64,000 nucleotides of DNA from Aquamicrobium sp. LC103 (GTDB lineage Bacteria; Pseudomonadota; Alphaproteobacteria; Rhizobiales; Rhizobiaceae): positions 124,001-188,000 of the forward strand of contig NZ_LBCQ02000005.1 of NCBI RefSeq assembly GCF_001014615.2, in the 5' to 3' direction. The notes beneath the pieces were generated by a model that was not told the DNA's origin, did no database searches, and saw only the letters and a program-made list of their open reading frames with translations. This document shows, in pieces, positions 37,320-47,162 of this stretch (positions are counted from its first letter, which is position 1; the number at the start of each line of letters is the position of its first letter). The position numbers were made by a program, and so were the translations under genes.

Positions 37320-38570
37320 ATGCGCTATTCCGCACTATCCATTTTCCTGAACGGCCTGCGCGGCAATACCGGCTGGACCTCGGCCTGGCACTTTCCGGAA
37401 CCGCGCCCGCATTACGACGTGATCATCGTCGGCGGTGGCGGTCACGGACTGGCGACCGCGTATTACCTCGCCAGGGAGCACGGCATCACCAATGTCGCGG
37501 TGCTTGAGAAAGGCTATGTCGGCTCCGGCAATGTCGGACGCAACACGACGATCATCCGCTCCAACTACCTGCTGCCTGGCAACAATCCGTTCTACGAACT
37601 ATCGCTCAAGCTGTGGGAAGGGCTGGAGAAAGACCTGAACTACAACGCGATGGTGTCGCAGCGCGGGGTCATCAACCTCTCGCACAACGACAGCCAGTAT
37701 GCCGCGCAGATGCGCAGAGGCAACGCGATGCGATTGCATGGTGTCGATGCCGAACTGCTCGACCGCGAGCAGGTCCGCTCGATGCTGCCTTATCTCGACT
37801 TCGACAATGCGCGCTTTCCGGTCCTGGGCGGGCTTCTGCAGCGCCGGGGCGGAACCGTGCGCCACGACGCGGTGGCGTGGGGCTATGCGCGGGCGGCCGA
37901 CCAGCGCGGGGTGGACGTCGTCCAGAATTGCGAGGTCACCGGCATCCGCCGCGAGAACGGCCGGGTGGTCGGGGTGGAGACGACGAGGGGCTTCATCGGT
38001 TGCGGCAAGCTGGCGCTGGCGGCGGCGGGAAATTCCTCCCGCGTCGCGGCAATGGCGGACTTGAAGCTTCCCATCGAGAGTCATGTTCTGCAGGCGTTCG
38101 TCAGCGAAGGGCTCAAGCCCTTCATCGACTGCGTCGTGATCTTCGGCGCCGGGCACTTTTATGTCTCGCAGTCGGACAAGGGTGGGCTCGTCTTCGGAGG
38201 CGATATCGACGGCTACAATTCCTACGCCCAGCGCGGCAATCTCGCGACCGTGGAGCATGTGGCGGAGGCCGGGGTTGCCCTGATCCCGGCGCTGTCGCGC
38301 GTTCGCGTTCTGCGGAGCTGGGGTGGGATCATGGACATGACGATGGACGGCTCGCCGATCATCGACCGGACTCCGATCGACAACCTCTATCTGAATGCCG
38401 GTTGGTGCTATGGCGGCTTCAAGGCCACGCCGGCCTCCGGCTACTGTTTCGCCCATCTCATCGCACGGGGTGAGCCGCATCCGACGACCAGAGAAATGCG
38501 TCTCGACCGCTTCGAGCGCGGCTACGCGATCGACGAACGCGGGCTCGGCGCCCAGCCCAACCTTCACTAG
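37320..38570 (+). CDS. soxB: Sarcosine oxidase, beta subunit
   Basis: A 416-residue SoxB of heterotetrameric sarcosine oxidase. It has the conserved N-terminus (SIFLNGLRGNTGW), the FAD Rossmann motif VIIVGGGGHG, and the RHDAV block with His182 as the likely covalent FMN site. The complex oxidatively demethylates sarcosine to glycine with O2, forming H2O2 and 5,10-methylene-tetrahydrofolate. ATG 37320 is preferred because the homologous region starts there with GAGG nine bases upstream. It heads canonical soxB-D-A-G. Confidence 0.94.
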   Translation: MRYSALSIFLNGLRGNTGWTSAWHFPEPRPHYDVIIVGGGGHGLATAYYLAREHGITNVAVLEKGYVGSGNVGRNTTIIRSNYLLPGNNPFYELSLKLWEGLEKDLNYNAMVSQRGVINLSHNDSQYAAQMRRGNAMRLHGVDAELLDREQVRSMLPYLDFDNARFPVLGGLLQRRGGTVRHDAVAWGYARAADQRGVDVVQNCEVTGIRRENGRVVGVETTRGFIGCGKLALAAAGNSSRVAAMADLKLPIESHVLQAFVSEGLKPFIDCVVIFGAGHFYVSQSDKGGLVFGGDIDGYNSYAQRGNLATVEHVAEAGVALIPALSRVRVLRSWGGIMDMTMDGSPIIDRTPIDNLYLNAGWCYGGFKATPASGYCFAHLIARGEPHPTTREMRLDRFERGYAIDERGLGAQPNLH

Positions 38571-38578
38571 AGCACATC

Positions 38579-38851
38579 ATGGCAAGTCTCATTTCCTGTC
38601 CGCATTGCGGCATCCGGCCCAAGGAAGAATACGCGATCAAGGGGGCCGCGCTGCCGCGTCCAGCACCCGACGCGCCGCGGTCCGTCTGGTTCGATCACGT
38701 ATTCCTGCGCGACAATCCGCGCGGCCCGTATGAGGAATACTGGCATCACGCCGGCGGTTGCCGCCGCTGGCTGATCGTGACGCGCGATACCGCGACCCAC
38801 GAGGTTCTGGCGTGCCGCGACGCGGGCGCGGAACCGGCGGTGACAGCATGA
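38579..38851 (+). CDS. soxD: Sarcosine oxidase, delta subunit
   Basis: A 90-residue small zinc subunit. The zinc-binding Cys7 and Cys10 lie in CPHCG, with His56/57 and Cys61 in WHHAGGC, matching the SoxD zinc site. It is a structural subunit of the heterotetramer. It starts eight bases after soxB and overlaps soxA by ATGA. Confidence 0.93.
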   Translation: MASLISCPHCGIRPKEEYAIKGAALPRPAPDAPRSVWFDHVFLRDNPRGPYEEYWHHAGGCRRWLIVTRDTATHEVLACRDAGAEPAVTA

Positions 38852-41808
38852 GCTCCTACCGCCTTTCGGCCGGCGGCCTGATCGACCGCGCCACATCCTT
38901 GTCCTTCACCTTCGACGGGCGCGATTATGCCGGCCATGACGGCGACACGCTCGCCTCGGCGCTGCTGGCCAACGGGCGCAGGCTCGTCGGGCGCAGCTTC
39001 AAGTATCACCGGCCGCGCGGTATCGTGGCGGCTGGATCGGCGGAGCCGAACGCGCTGGTGACGATCGGAAGGGGAGGGCGAACCGAACCCAACACCCGCG
39101 CCACGATGCAGGAACTTTACGCCGGGCTCGAAGCACGCAGCCAGAACCGCTGGCCATCGCTCGATTTCGACCTCGGTTCGCTGAATGGTCTGTTTTCTCC
39201 GTTCCTCGGCGCGGGTTTCTACTACAAGACCTTCATGTGGCCGGGCGCGCTGTGGGAGAAGCTCTACGAGCCGCTGATCCGTAGGGCGGCCGGGCTTGGG
39301 CAGGCGACGCGCGAGGCCGACCCGGACCGCTATGAGAAGACGTGGGCGCATTGCGACCTGCTGGTCGTGGGCTCCGGTCCCGCAGGTCTGACGGCCGCTT
39401 TGACCGCCGGCCGTGCGGGATTGCGCGTGATCCTTGCCGACGAGCAGTTCGCATTCGGCGGCTCCTTGCTTTCGGAGAGCGCGAGAATCGATGGCATGGC
39501 TGCGCCCGACTACGCGGCGCGATGCGTCGAGGAACTGCGCAGCCTGCCGAGTGTCAGACTGCTTTCCCGCACCACCGTGATTGGCTGGTACGACAGCAAC
39601 GTTTTCGGCGCGGTGGAGCGTGCGCAGAAGCACGTCGCCATGCCGAAGGGACATCGGCCCTTGGAGCGCTTCTGGCGCATTGCGGCGAAGCATGCGTTGC
39701 TCGCGACGGGGGCCGAGGAGCGACCACTGCTGTTCGGGGGCAACGACATTCCCGGTGTGATGCTTGCCGGTGCGATGCGCAGCTATCTCAACCGCTACGG
39801 CGTCGCGCCCGGCCGGCGCGTCGCAATCGCGACGACCAACGACAGCGGATATGCGCTGGCGCGCGATCTCGAACGGGCGGGCGTCGATCTGGTGGCGATC
39901 ATCGACAGCCGGACGCAGCCGACGATCTCATATCACGGCCGCGCGCGGGTGATGAGCGGTGCGCGCGTCACCGATGCGCGCGGCGGCAAGTCGCTGTCCG
40001 GCCTCACCGTCGCGGTCGGCGGTCGCAGCGAGACGCTGGCGGTGGATGCGCTGGCGATGGCCGGCGGGTTTTCGCCGATCATCCATCTCGCCTGCCATCG
40101 CGGCGGCAAGCCGGTCTGGGCGGAAGAAAAGCATGCCTTCCTCGCGCCGCAGGATCTCGACGGTGTGACCCTTGCCGGATCGGTAACGGGAGCGGCAGGC
40201 ATCGCCGCATGTCTGGCGGACGGTGCGGCGCAGGCGCGGACCGTCGCCGCGGCGCTGGGCAAGAAGGCAGCCCACATCCGTGCCGATGTCGAAGACGATG
40301 TCGTCGCCGCGCCGCAGCCGCCCTTGTTTTCGCTGTCCGGTGTGAAAGGCAAGGCTTTCGTCGATTTCCAGAACGACGTCCATGTGGCCGATCTCGGTCT
40401 TGCCGTGCGGGAGGGGTTCGGCCATGTCGAGCTTGCCAAGCGCTACACGACGACCGGCATGGCGACGGATCAGGGCAAGCTTTCCAACGCCAACGCGATC
40501 AGCCTGCTGGCACAGGCGCACGGCGTGTCGCCCGCCGAAGTCGGTACGACGACGTTCCGCCCGTTCTATACGCCGGTCTCGTTCGGCGCGCTGACCGGCG
40601 CGGCGCGGGGCAAGCATTTCCAGCCCGTGCGCAAGTCGCCGCTGCACGAATGGGCGGCGAAGAACGGTGCGGTCTTCGTGGAAGCGGGTCTGTGGTATCG
40701 CTCGTCTTGGTTTCCGCGTACAGGCGAGACAGGCTGGCGCGAGAGCGTGGACCGCGAGGTGCTGACCGTGCGCGCCGCAGCCGGCCTTTGCGATGTCTCC
40801 ACGCTCGGCAAGATCGAGATCAGCGGCAGGGATGCGGCGACCTTTCTCGATCGTGTCTATTGCAACGGCTTCGCCAAATTGCCGGTAGGCAAGGCGCGGT
40901 ATGGGCTGATGCTGCGCGAGGACGGGATGATCTACGACGACGGCACCACCAGCCGCCTGTCGGAGAACCGCTATTTCATGACGACGACGACCGCCTATGC
41001 GGCCGGCGTCATGAGCCATCTGGAGTTCTGCGCGCAGGTCCTGTGGCCGGATCTCGACGTGCAGATGGCCTCCGTCACCGACCAGTGGGCGCAGTTGGCG
41101 ATTGCCGGTCCGCAATCGCGGGCGATCCTTCAGAAGATCGTCGATGAGGAGCTTTCCGAGGAGGCGTTCGGCTTCCTCGCCGCGCGCGAGGTCTCGCTTT
41201 TCGGAGGTCGGCTGAACGGTCTCCTGTTCCGCATCTCTTTCTCCGGCGAGCTCGCCTACGAACTCGCCGTGCCTGCGGGCTATGGCGAAAGCGTCGCCGA
41301 CGCGTTGATGGCGGTCGGCGAGGCACACGGCATCTGTGCCTATGGCGTGGAGGCGCTGAACGTGCTGCGCATCGAGAAGGGCTTCGTGACGCATAGCGAG
41401 ATCAACGGCACCGTGACGCCCGCCGACATCGGCCTCGGAAGGATGGTCTCGCGCACCAAGACCGACTTCATCGGCAAGGCGATGCTGGCGCGCGAGGGGC
41501 TTTCCGATCCCGTACGGCTGAAGCTGGTGGGTGTGATGCCGCTCGATCCTGCCGCGTCGTTTCAGCCCGGCTCGCATATTCTGCGCGAGGGTGAGGAGGC
41601 TACTCTGGAAAACGACCAGGGATACGCTACCTCTGCCGGCTACTCACCGCATCTGAAGTCCACGATCGGGCTGGCGCTGGTCGTTGGTGGCGCCGAACGG
41701 CACGGCGAACAGGTGATGATCTGGAACAACCTGCGACAGCAATATACGCCGGGGCGCATCTGCGACCCTGTATTCCTGTCTGCTGCGAAGGGAGGACAAG
41801 GTGCCTGA
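38848..41808 (+). CDS. soxA: Sarcosine oxidase, alpha subunit
   Basis: A 986-residue SoxA. An N-terminal ferredoxin-like plug (DGDTLASALLANG) lacks cluster cysteines, as usual. An NAD/FAD Rossmann region with VVGSGPAGLTAAL comes next, and the C-terminal half is a GcvT/aminomethyltransferase-like folate domain (WYRSSWFPRTGETGWRESVD onward, ending EEATLENDQGYATS). The folate domain captures the methyl group. ATG 38848 overlaps soxD; the longer frame from 38758 lies within soxD and is rejected. Confidence 0.94.
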   Translation: MSSYRLSAGGLIDRATSLSFTFDGRDYAGHDGDTLASALLANGRRLVGRSFKYHRPRGIVAAGSAEPNALVTIGRGGRTEPNTRATMQELYAGLEARSQNRWPSLDFDLGSLNGLFSPFLGAGFYYKTFMWPGALWEKLYEPLIRRAAGLGQATREADPDRYEKTWAHCDLLVVGSGPAGLTAALTAGRAGLRVILADEQFAFGGSLLSESARIDGMAAPDYAARCVEELRSLPSVRLLSRTTVIGWYDSNVFGAVERAQKHVAMPKGHRPLERFWRIAAKHALLATGAEERPLLFGGNDIPGVMLAGAMRSYLNRYGVAPGRRVAIATTNDSGYALARDLERAGVDLVAIIDSRTQPTISYHGRARVMSGARVTDARGGKSLSGLTVAVGGRSETLAVDALAMAGGFSPIIHLACHRGGKPVWAEEKHAFLAPQDLDGVTLAGSVTGAAGIAACLADGAAQARTVAAALGKKAAHIRADVEDDVVAAPQPPLFSLSGVKGKAFVDFQNDVHVADLGLAVREGFGHVELAKRYTTTGMATDQGKLSNANAISLLAQAHGVSPAEVGTTTFRPFYTPVSFGALTGAARGKHFQPVRKSPLHEWAAKNGAVFVEAGLWYRSSWFPRTGETGWRESVDREVLTVRAAAGLCDVSTLGKIEISGRDAATFLDRVYCNGFAKLPVGKARYGLMLREDGMIYDDGTTSRLSENRYFMTTTTAYAAGVMSHLEFCAQVLWPDLDVQMASVTDQWAQLAIAGPQSRAILQKIVDEELSEEAFGFLAAREVSLFGGRLNGLLFRISFSGELAYELAVPAGYGESVADALMAVGEAHGICAYGVEALNVLRIEKGFVTHSEINGTVTPADIGLGRMVSRTKTDFIGKAMLAREGLSDPVRLKLVGVMPLDPAASFQPGSHILREGEEATLENDQGYATSAGYSPHLKSTIGLALVVGGAERHGEQVMIWNNLRQQYTPGRICDPVFLSAAKGGQGA

Positions 41809-42337
41809 TCCGACGGCCGCAGCCTTCGAACTCACTCATCGACCGGTTCTGGTTCCTGTCGCGTTGACCTCGCCATGTATCGCACTGCTTCCCTTGCCGG
41901 AAGGAACCGTCATCCAGATCCTCGGGCCCGCGGCCCGTGTGGAAGACGTGTGTGCGATTACCGACGCGACAGGTTTTTCGCTGCGCGGCAACGGGCCGGG
42001 CCAGTGGTTTGCCGTCGGCGACGAACCGGACAAGTTCGCCGAACTGGCGGCGACATTGCCGGACGGCTTCACGGCCATCGACCAGAGCCATGGCCGGGTC
42101 CGCATCGCAATCGAGGGGGAATCCGTCGGGGAAGTGCTTGCCAAGGGGACGGGCGTCGATCTCGCGCTGTTCGAAACCGGACGGGCCGCGACCACTCTTA
42201 TAGGCCATGTCGCGACGCATCTGGCCCGCATTTCCGATGATCGTTTCGAGTTGTTGGTGACCCGCAGCTTCGCGGAAAACGTCTGGGACGATCTGAAAAT
42301 AATGGCTGCCGAGTATCTCGGCGTTTCACACGAATGA
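41801..42337 (+). CDS. soxG: Sarcosine oxidase, gamma subunit
   Basis: A 178-residue SoxG with the GcvT-like fold lacking catalytic residues: LLPLPEGTVIQILGPAAR, GNGPGQWFAVGDEPDKFA, DQSHGRVRIAIEG and the C-terminal ENVWDDLKIMAAEYLG. It completes the heterotetramer. It overlaps soxA by eight bases, so the four subunits are translationally coupled. The low conservation of SoxG makes this the least certain of the four on sequence alone, but position settles it. Confidence 0.9.
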   Translation: MPDPTAAAFELTHRPVLVPVALTSPCIALLPLPEGTVIQILGPAARVEDVCAITDATGFSLRGNGPGQWFAVGDEPDKFAELAATLPDGFTAIDQSHGRVRIAIEGESVGEVLAKGTGVDLALFETGRAATTLIGHVATHLARISDDRFELLVTRSFAENVWDDLKIMAAEYLGVSHE

Positions 42338-42351
42338 TCATGAGGCAGGGA

Positions 42352-43980
42352 ATGTCCCGACCGACGAAATTCGACGAGAAATCCATCGCCGGCAAGGAAC
42401 TGAGCGTCGAGGAACATACGGAACTTCTGGTGATCGGCGCGGGCCCGGCCGGTTTGTCCGCCGCGATCGACGCCGCCGGCCGGGGGCTGTCGGTCGTGCT
42501 GGTGGACGAAAACCCGGTGCCGTTCACGACCATGGGAAACGAGGTGCCGCTGCACTATGGGCAGGGTATGTCCGGCGTGGCGCGCAACCGAAACGCGATG
42601 ATGGAGGCGTTGATAGCCTCCGAGCCGCTGATCGAAGCGGCGTTCGAGGCGGGCGTGGACGTGCGGCTGGGAACGGCCTGCTGGGGGCTATACGGCAGGA
42701 GCGAGAGCACAAGGTGGCTACCCGGCATGGTTGCGGGGCTTGCCGATGAGGAGCGCGGCTGGCTGATCGGGGCCGAGCATGTGATCGTCGCTGCGGGCCG
42801 CCGCGACATGGGGTTAGGTTTTCCCGGCTGGGACAAGCCGGGCGTGATGGGCGCGACCGCAGCGATGTCGCTCGCGCGCTTCGGCGCTCTCGCGCCGCGC
42901 CGCGTGGTCCTGCTCGGCACATCGGCCGAAGCGCTGGACGCGGCCGGAGCGCTGATGAAGGCTGGCGTGGAGATCGCCGCGATCGTGGAACAGGCAGCCG
43001 CTCCGGTTGGCCCCACCGAGATGGTTGCATCGCTGCGCGTCGCCGGTTGCGAAATCCTGACCGGCCATGTCGTGCGTGAGGCATTGGGGCGGGAAACGGT
43101 GGAGGGCGTCGCGGTCTGTGCCGTGGGCGAAATCGGGCAGCCCACCGCGGAAGAGCGCCACATAGCATGCGACGGCGTCGTGCTGGCGGTCGGCGTCACG
43201 CCGGTCATCGATCTGGTTGCGGCGCTGGGGGCCGACGTGGCGTTTCAGCAGGCTCGAGGCGGCTATGCGCCCGTCGTCGACGCTGATCAGCGAACCAGCG
43301 TGCGAGACGTCTTTGCGGTCGGAGACAGCGCCGGCATCTGGCCGGCGAAGACGCGCGACCGGCTCGTTTCCGAACGTGAGGGTCGGCGCGCGGTCGCGGC
43401 CATCCTTTCGGATCGGGGCGTTGCCAGCGATGACATGTCCATCGACGCAGTCGGGCCCGACAGCCCGACCTACGACCTTTCCGCCTATCGTATCGGCTGG
43501 GTGCGAGCGAGTGTAGTGGAAGCGCGGGCGGCGTTCCATGTCTGCCAGTGCGAGGAGGTCACCGCGCGGGAGATTCTCGAAGTTCGGCCGCCACGCTATC
43601 TCGACTGGCAGGCCGAGCGGCGCAATGACCGGTCGCTTTCTTCGCTGCTGGGCGAAGGCCCGCCCAATCCGGATCAGGTGAAGCGGCTGACACGCGCCGG
43701 GATGGGGCCGTGCCAGGGACGGCGTTGCCGCGAACAGGTCGCAGCCCTGCTCGCATTGCAGGTGGCCACGCCGCTGGCGTCGATTCCGCTTGCCGGATAC
43801 CGCGCGCCGGTGCGCCCGCTGACGCTGGCGATTTCCAGCCAGTTGCCCGAGGCGCCGGAACAGGCGCTTCACTGGGATGTCTGGTTCGGCATTCACCCAC
43901 AGTGGCGCCCCTATTGGGAGGTGCCGGAATTCTACACAGTCGCGACGAACGACGCGGCGGCTCCGGCAGCAAGCGAATGA
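42352..43980 (+). CDS. FAD-dependent oxidoreductase with BFD-like [2Fe-2S] domain (opine oxidase subunit A / HcnB-like)
   Basis: About 542 residues. The N-terminal Rossmann motif is LLVIGAGPAGLSAA, with a second nucleotide block RRVVLLGTSAEALDAAG and the ATG-like end VFAVGDSAGIWPAK. The C-terminus is a BFD-like domain with cysteines in FHVCQCEEV and MGPCQGRRC, a [2Fe-2S] pattern. This layout matches OoxA/NoxA and HcnB, the large subunits of octopine/nopaline oxidase and HCN synthase. ATG 42352 with GAGG is favoured; ATG 42334 (ATGA overlap with soxG) is possible. It pairs with the next gene. Confidence 0.88.
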   Translation: MSRPTKFDEKSIAGKELSVEEHTELLVIGAGPAGLSAAIDAAGRGLSVVLVDENPVPFTTMGNEVPLHYGQGMSGVARNRNAMMEALIASEPLIEAAFEAGVDVRLGTACWGLYGRSESTRWLPGMVAGLADEERGWLIGAEHVIVAAGRRDMGLGFPGWDKPGVMGATAAMSLARFGALAPRRVVLLGTSAEALDAAGALMKAGVEIAAIVEQAAAPVGPTEMVASLRVAGCEILTGHVVREALGRETVEGVAVCAVGEIGQPTAEERHIACDGVVLAVGVTPVIDLVAALGADVAFQQARGGYAPVVDADQRTSVRDVFAVGDSAGIWPAKTRDRLVSEREGRRAVAAILSDRGVASDDMSIDAVGPDSPTYDLSAYRIGWVRASVVEARAAFHVCQCEEVTAREILEVRPPRYLDWQAERRNDRSLSSLLGEGPPNPDQVKRLTRAGMGPCQGRRCREQVAALLALQVATPLASIPLAGYRAPVRPLTLAISSQLPEAPEQALHWDVWFGIHPQWRPYWEVPEFYTVATNDAAAPAASE

Positions 43981-43991
43981 GCGGGGTGACA

Positions 43992-45152
43992 ATGAGCGAG
44001 ATCAGCGGAGCATCGGTCGTCATCGTCGGTGGCGGCGTAACCGGGTTGAGCGCGGGCTGGTGGTTGGCGCAGAGCGGCGTGGACGTTCTCGTCATCGAAA
44101 AGGGCATCGTCGGCTGGGAGGCATCGGGGCGCAATGGCGGCGGATGCACGCACATGCAGTCGCCGCTGTTCCTCGAGGAGCAGCGGCTGTGGCCGATGAT
44201 GGACGAGCTTCTCGGCTATCCCACCGAATTCATGCCGCACCGCATTCGCATTGCCGCAACCGAGGAACAACTGGTCCTCTACAGCCGGGGCATCGCCACG
44301 TCGCGGCAGCACGGTTATCGCTACGAGCTTCTTGACGGAAAGCAGCTTCGCGAACTCGTGCCGTTGGCTGGAGAAGACATAGCGGGCGCCTACTATTACC
44401 ATTTCGGCGGACATGCCAATCCGCACCGCACGGTGCAGGCCTATGCATGGGCGATGCAGGACCATGGCGGCCGTCTGTTCCAGAATTGCGCTGTAACCGG
44501 CTTCCGCACCGAGGGAGGGCGCGTAACCGGTGTGAAAACCGAACGCGGGGTCTTCGGGTGCGACCAGCTACTGATCGCGGCGGGTCCGCATACCGGCCGC
44601 TTCTCCGCAATGCTGGGGCAGGAGGTGCCGGTGGCGATCGCGCGCGCCGAGATGATCGTCACCGAGCCGCTGCCGTTGATGGCCCACACCGGCGTCGACG
44701 GCAACGGCCTTTACGGCAGGCAGACGCTCCGCGGCAATCTCGCCTATGGCGGGGGGCCGCATGAATGGCTCGAACTGCCCGATGCGGACGCTCCCGCCAA
44801 GCCTTCGACCCCGCTGATGAACCACATCGGTCGCCGCCTGCTCGAAATGATGCCCAGGGCGGCGCAGGTGCGCATCATTCGGTCATGGGCCGGCATTATA
44901 GAGAACACCCCAGACGGACGTCCCGTGATCGACAGGCTGTCGACATTTCCCAATGTCGTAGTGGCCACCATGTCCAGCGTCGGTTTCGGCCTCTCGCCCG
45001 CAAGCGGCCATGCCATCCGCGATCTCATAGTCGACGGCGCGTGCGGCTTCGCGGATATTTCATCGTTCAGGCTCGGCCGTTTCGACAAGCTCGAGCCGGA
45101 TTGGCGTGAATTGCAGGGATGGAACGCTCTCGCGATGGAGGAGATTGCCTAG
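43992..45152 (+). CDS. DAO-type FAD-dependent oxidoreductase (opine oxidase subunit B-like)
   Basis: A 386-residue flavoprotein of the glycine oxidase/DadA family: Rossmann motif VVIVGGGVTGLSAGWWLAQSG, ribose Glu in VIEKG, and a C-terminal block SSVGFGLSPASGHAI. It resembles OoxB/HcnC and other amine oxidases that oxidise a C-N bond in N-substituted amino acids. Start ATG 43992 follows GGGGTGAC; ATG 43977 overlapping the preceding stop is possible. The tandem with the BFD-containing gene supports a two-subunit opine oxidase-like enzyme. Confidence 0.86.
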   Translation: MSEISGASVVIVGGGVTGLSAGWWLAQSGVDVLVIEKGIVGWEASGRNGGGCTHMQSPLFLEEQRLWPMMDELLGYPTEFMPHRIRIAATEEQLVLYSRGIATSRQHGYRYELLDGKQLRELVPLAGEDIAGAYYYHFGGHANPHRTVQAYAWAMQDHGGRLFQNCAVTGFRTEGGRVTGVKTERGVFGCDQLLIAAGPHTGRFSAMLGQEVPVAIARAEMIVTEPLPLMAHTGVDGNGLYGRQTLRGNLAYGGGPHEWLELPDADAPAKPSTPLMNHIGRRLLEMMPRAAQVRIIRSWAGIIENTPDGRPVIDRLSTFPNVVVATMSSVGFGLSPASGHAIRDLIVDGACGFADISSFRLGRFDKLEPDWRELQGWNALAMEEIA

Positions 45153-45172
45153 GCTGGGGCTAGTTGGCAAGA

Positions 45173-47140
45173 ATGTTCATGGACACGGAAACCAGACGGT
45201 TTATCGAGAACGCCACGCTTCTGTTTATCGCCTCGCGCAATGCGAAGGGAGCGATGGACGTGTCTCCGCGCGGCGGCCAGCCTTCCGTCGTGCGCGTGAC
45301 GGAAGACGGCGTGCTCCTGCTGCCCGATTATCCGGGCAACCGTCGGCTGGACACGATCGGCAACCTCCTGATTGATCCGAATATCGGTGTCGTCGTGCTC
45401 AACCGTGACAGCGACCGCTATCTGAGCATTTCCGCCACGGCAGAACTCTCTTTCCAGTCCGAAGACATCGCCGCATTTCCGGCCGACGACAACCCGCCAA
45501 TCAGCGTGATGCGTATTCAACCGAAGACGATGAAGTTCGTCGAAAGCCAGGCATTCGATCAGGCAGGCCTCTGGCTGGGCGCGGCACTGCGAAAGCCACC
45601 GCTGGACCTGAGCGCGGTCGTTGGCGGAGACAAGACGGCTCAAGCCAGCGCCGGTTTCGCGCCGGTGCCGAAGGATGCGCAAGAGGAGAACCTGCTGAAG
45701 GAGGCCGGCGTCCGCGACGTCTACGGCTCGCCGAGCGAAGGTGTGCAGAAGAAGGTCTGCGATATTGCCGGCCCTGGCGGGCTGGAATTCATGGAAGAGG
45801 CGACCTTCATCGTCATCGCGCACGAGAACCCAGACGGCGGCATCGTGATGGATCTGACGGCCGAAGCTCCGCTGTCGGTCATTCTGTTCGACAACCGCCA
45901 GGCCGTCGATTTGCACCTGCCGCCGCAGGTGGTTACGCGGGACGAAGGCGAGTGCGCGCTGCTCACGGTTGCGCCAGGACGTAATGAATTGCTGCGTATC
46001 AACGGGCAGTTCGAAGCGAAACCCCGCGCGATGCGGATCGTGCCGCAGGAGATATTCTTCCACTGTTCGGCAGCATTCACGCGGGCGCGCGTCTGGCAGG
46101 ACGACCGCCGCATCCCGTGGACGGGAAGGCGGCGGTTCGTTTGCGTGGAGAGGCGTCGCGAGAACCCCGACGTAACCTCTTTCCTGCTGGCGCCGAAGGA
46201 CAATGCGCCGATCGGTCCCGTCATACCCGGCCAGTATGTCAATGTTTCCCTTCCGGGCGCCGCGCCGGGATCGCTGCAGCGATGCTATTCGGTGTCGCGC
46301 CGCCCCGACGGCCACGGCCTGCGCATCTCGGTGCGTCGCACCGGGCGCGGCGGTATGTCCGACGTCTTGCACGACGAGATCGTGCCGGGCTCGGATCTGC
46401 TGCTCGGCATACCGGCCGGCCGTTTCGTGCTGTCGAGCGCGCCGGGTCGCCCAATCGTCCTGATCAGCGCCGGCGTGGGGATCACGCCGCTGCTTCCGAT
46501 GCTCGACCAGCTGGCTGGGGAGGAGTCGGAGCGCGACGTCTGGTTCATCCACGCCGCGCGCGACGGCATTCATCATCTCTTCGACGACGAAGCGCGCGAG
46601 ATCGCTGGACGGGCGAAAGGCGGCAGGATCAGGCTCCTCTCCTGCTATTCCCGGCCCCGCGAGACGGATGTGTGCGATATTCGCGGCAGGATCGACGCCG
46701 GGACGATCGCCGGTTTGCTGCCCGTGGAGAAGGCCGATTTCTACATCTGCGGACCGGACACGTTCATGTCGTCGCTGCGCGACGGCCTGACGGCTCTAGG
46801 CGCGTCCGCCGAAAGTATCCACTTCGAGGAGTTCTCGTCTGGCGACGGACGGTCGCTCGATCTCGCAGGCAAGGACTTCCTGAGCGATCGCCAGATCACG
46901 TTCGCGAAATCCGGGAAGACGGCGATCTGGACGCCGAGCAAAGGATCGTTGCTCGATCTCGCGCTTCGACAGGATATCGATGTCTCCTACTCCTGCCGCC
47001 TTGGCGACTGCCAGTCCTGCGTGGCGGTGGTGATGAAGGGAATGGTCGATTATCCATCCGGGGAGGTGCCGGTGCTGGCGGAGGATCAGGTGCTGCTTTG
47101 CCAGGCGGTGCCGCGCAGCGATCTGGTGCTCAAATGCTGA
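45173..47140 (+). CDS. Duplicated PNPOx-like domains fused to FAD/NAD reductase and [2Fe-2S] ferredoxin
   Basis: A 655-residue fusion. Two successive N-terminal segments end alike, IQPKTMKFVES and IVPQEIFFHC, each followed by a similar block (AFDQAGLW and AFTRARVW), so I read them as tandem pyridoxamine-phosphate-oxidase-like split barrels, the second degenerate. An FAD-binding domain (RCYSVSRRP), an NAD domain (SAGVGITPLLPML, YICGPDTFM) and a plant-type ferredoxin end (SCRLGDCQSC, LLCQ) follow. This is a phthalate dioxygenase reductase-like electron donor. No oxygenase gene is nearby. The start could also be TTG 45164 or ATG 45179. Confidence 0.85.
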   Translation: MFMDTETRRFIENATLLFIASRNAKGAMDVSPRGGQPSVVRVTEDGVLLLPDYPGNRRLDTIGNLLIDPNIGVVVLNRDSDRYLSISATAELSFQSEDIAAFPADDNPPISVMRIQPKTMKFVESQAFDQAGLWLGAALRKPPLDLSAVVGGDKTAQASAGFAPVPKDAQEENLLKEAGVRDVYGSPSEGVQKKVCDIAGPGGLEFMEEATFIVIAHENPDGGIVMDLTAEAPLSVILFDNRQAVDLHLPPQVVTRDEGECALLTVAPGRNELLRINGQFEAKPRAMRIVPQEIFFHCSAAFTRARVWQDDRRIPWTGRRRFVCVERRRENPDVTSFLLAPKDNAPIGPVIPGQYVNVSLPGAAPGSLQRCYSVSRRPDGHGLRISVRRTGRGGMSDVLHDEIVPGSDLLLGIPAGRFVLSSAPGRPIVLISAGVGITPLLPMLDQLAGEESERDVWFIHAARDGIHHLFDDEAREIAGRAKGGRIRLLSCYSRPRETDVCDIRGRIDAGTIAGLLPVEKADFYICGPDTFMSSLRDGLTALGASAESIHFEEFSSGDGRSLDLAGKDFLSDRQITFAKSGKTAIWTPSKGSLLDLALRQDIDVSYSCRLGDCQSCVAVVMKGMVDYPSGEVPVLAEDQVLLCQAVPRSDLVLKC

Positions 47141-47162
47141 CGAATTGCAGGGGTAGGAAGTC

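Noticed and set aside
39928-41577. 549-codon minus-strand frame within soxA
   Set aside because: Antisense shadow of a well-conserved soxA; translation is Arg/His-rich without domains.
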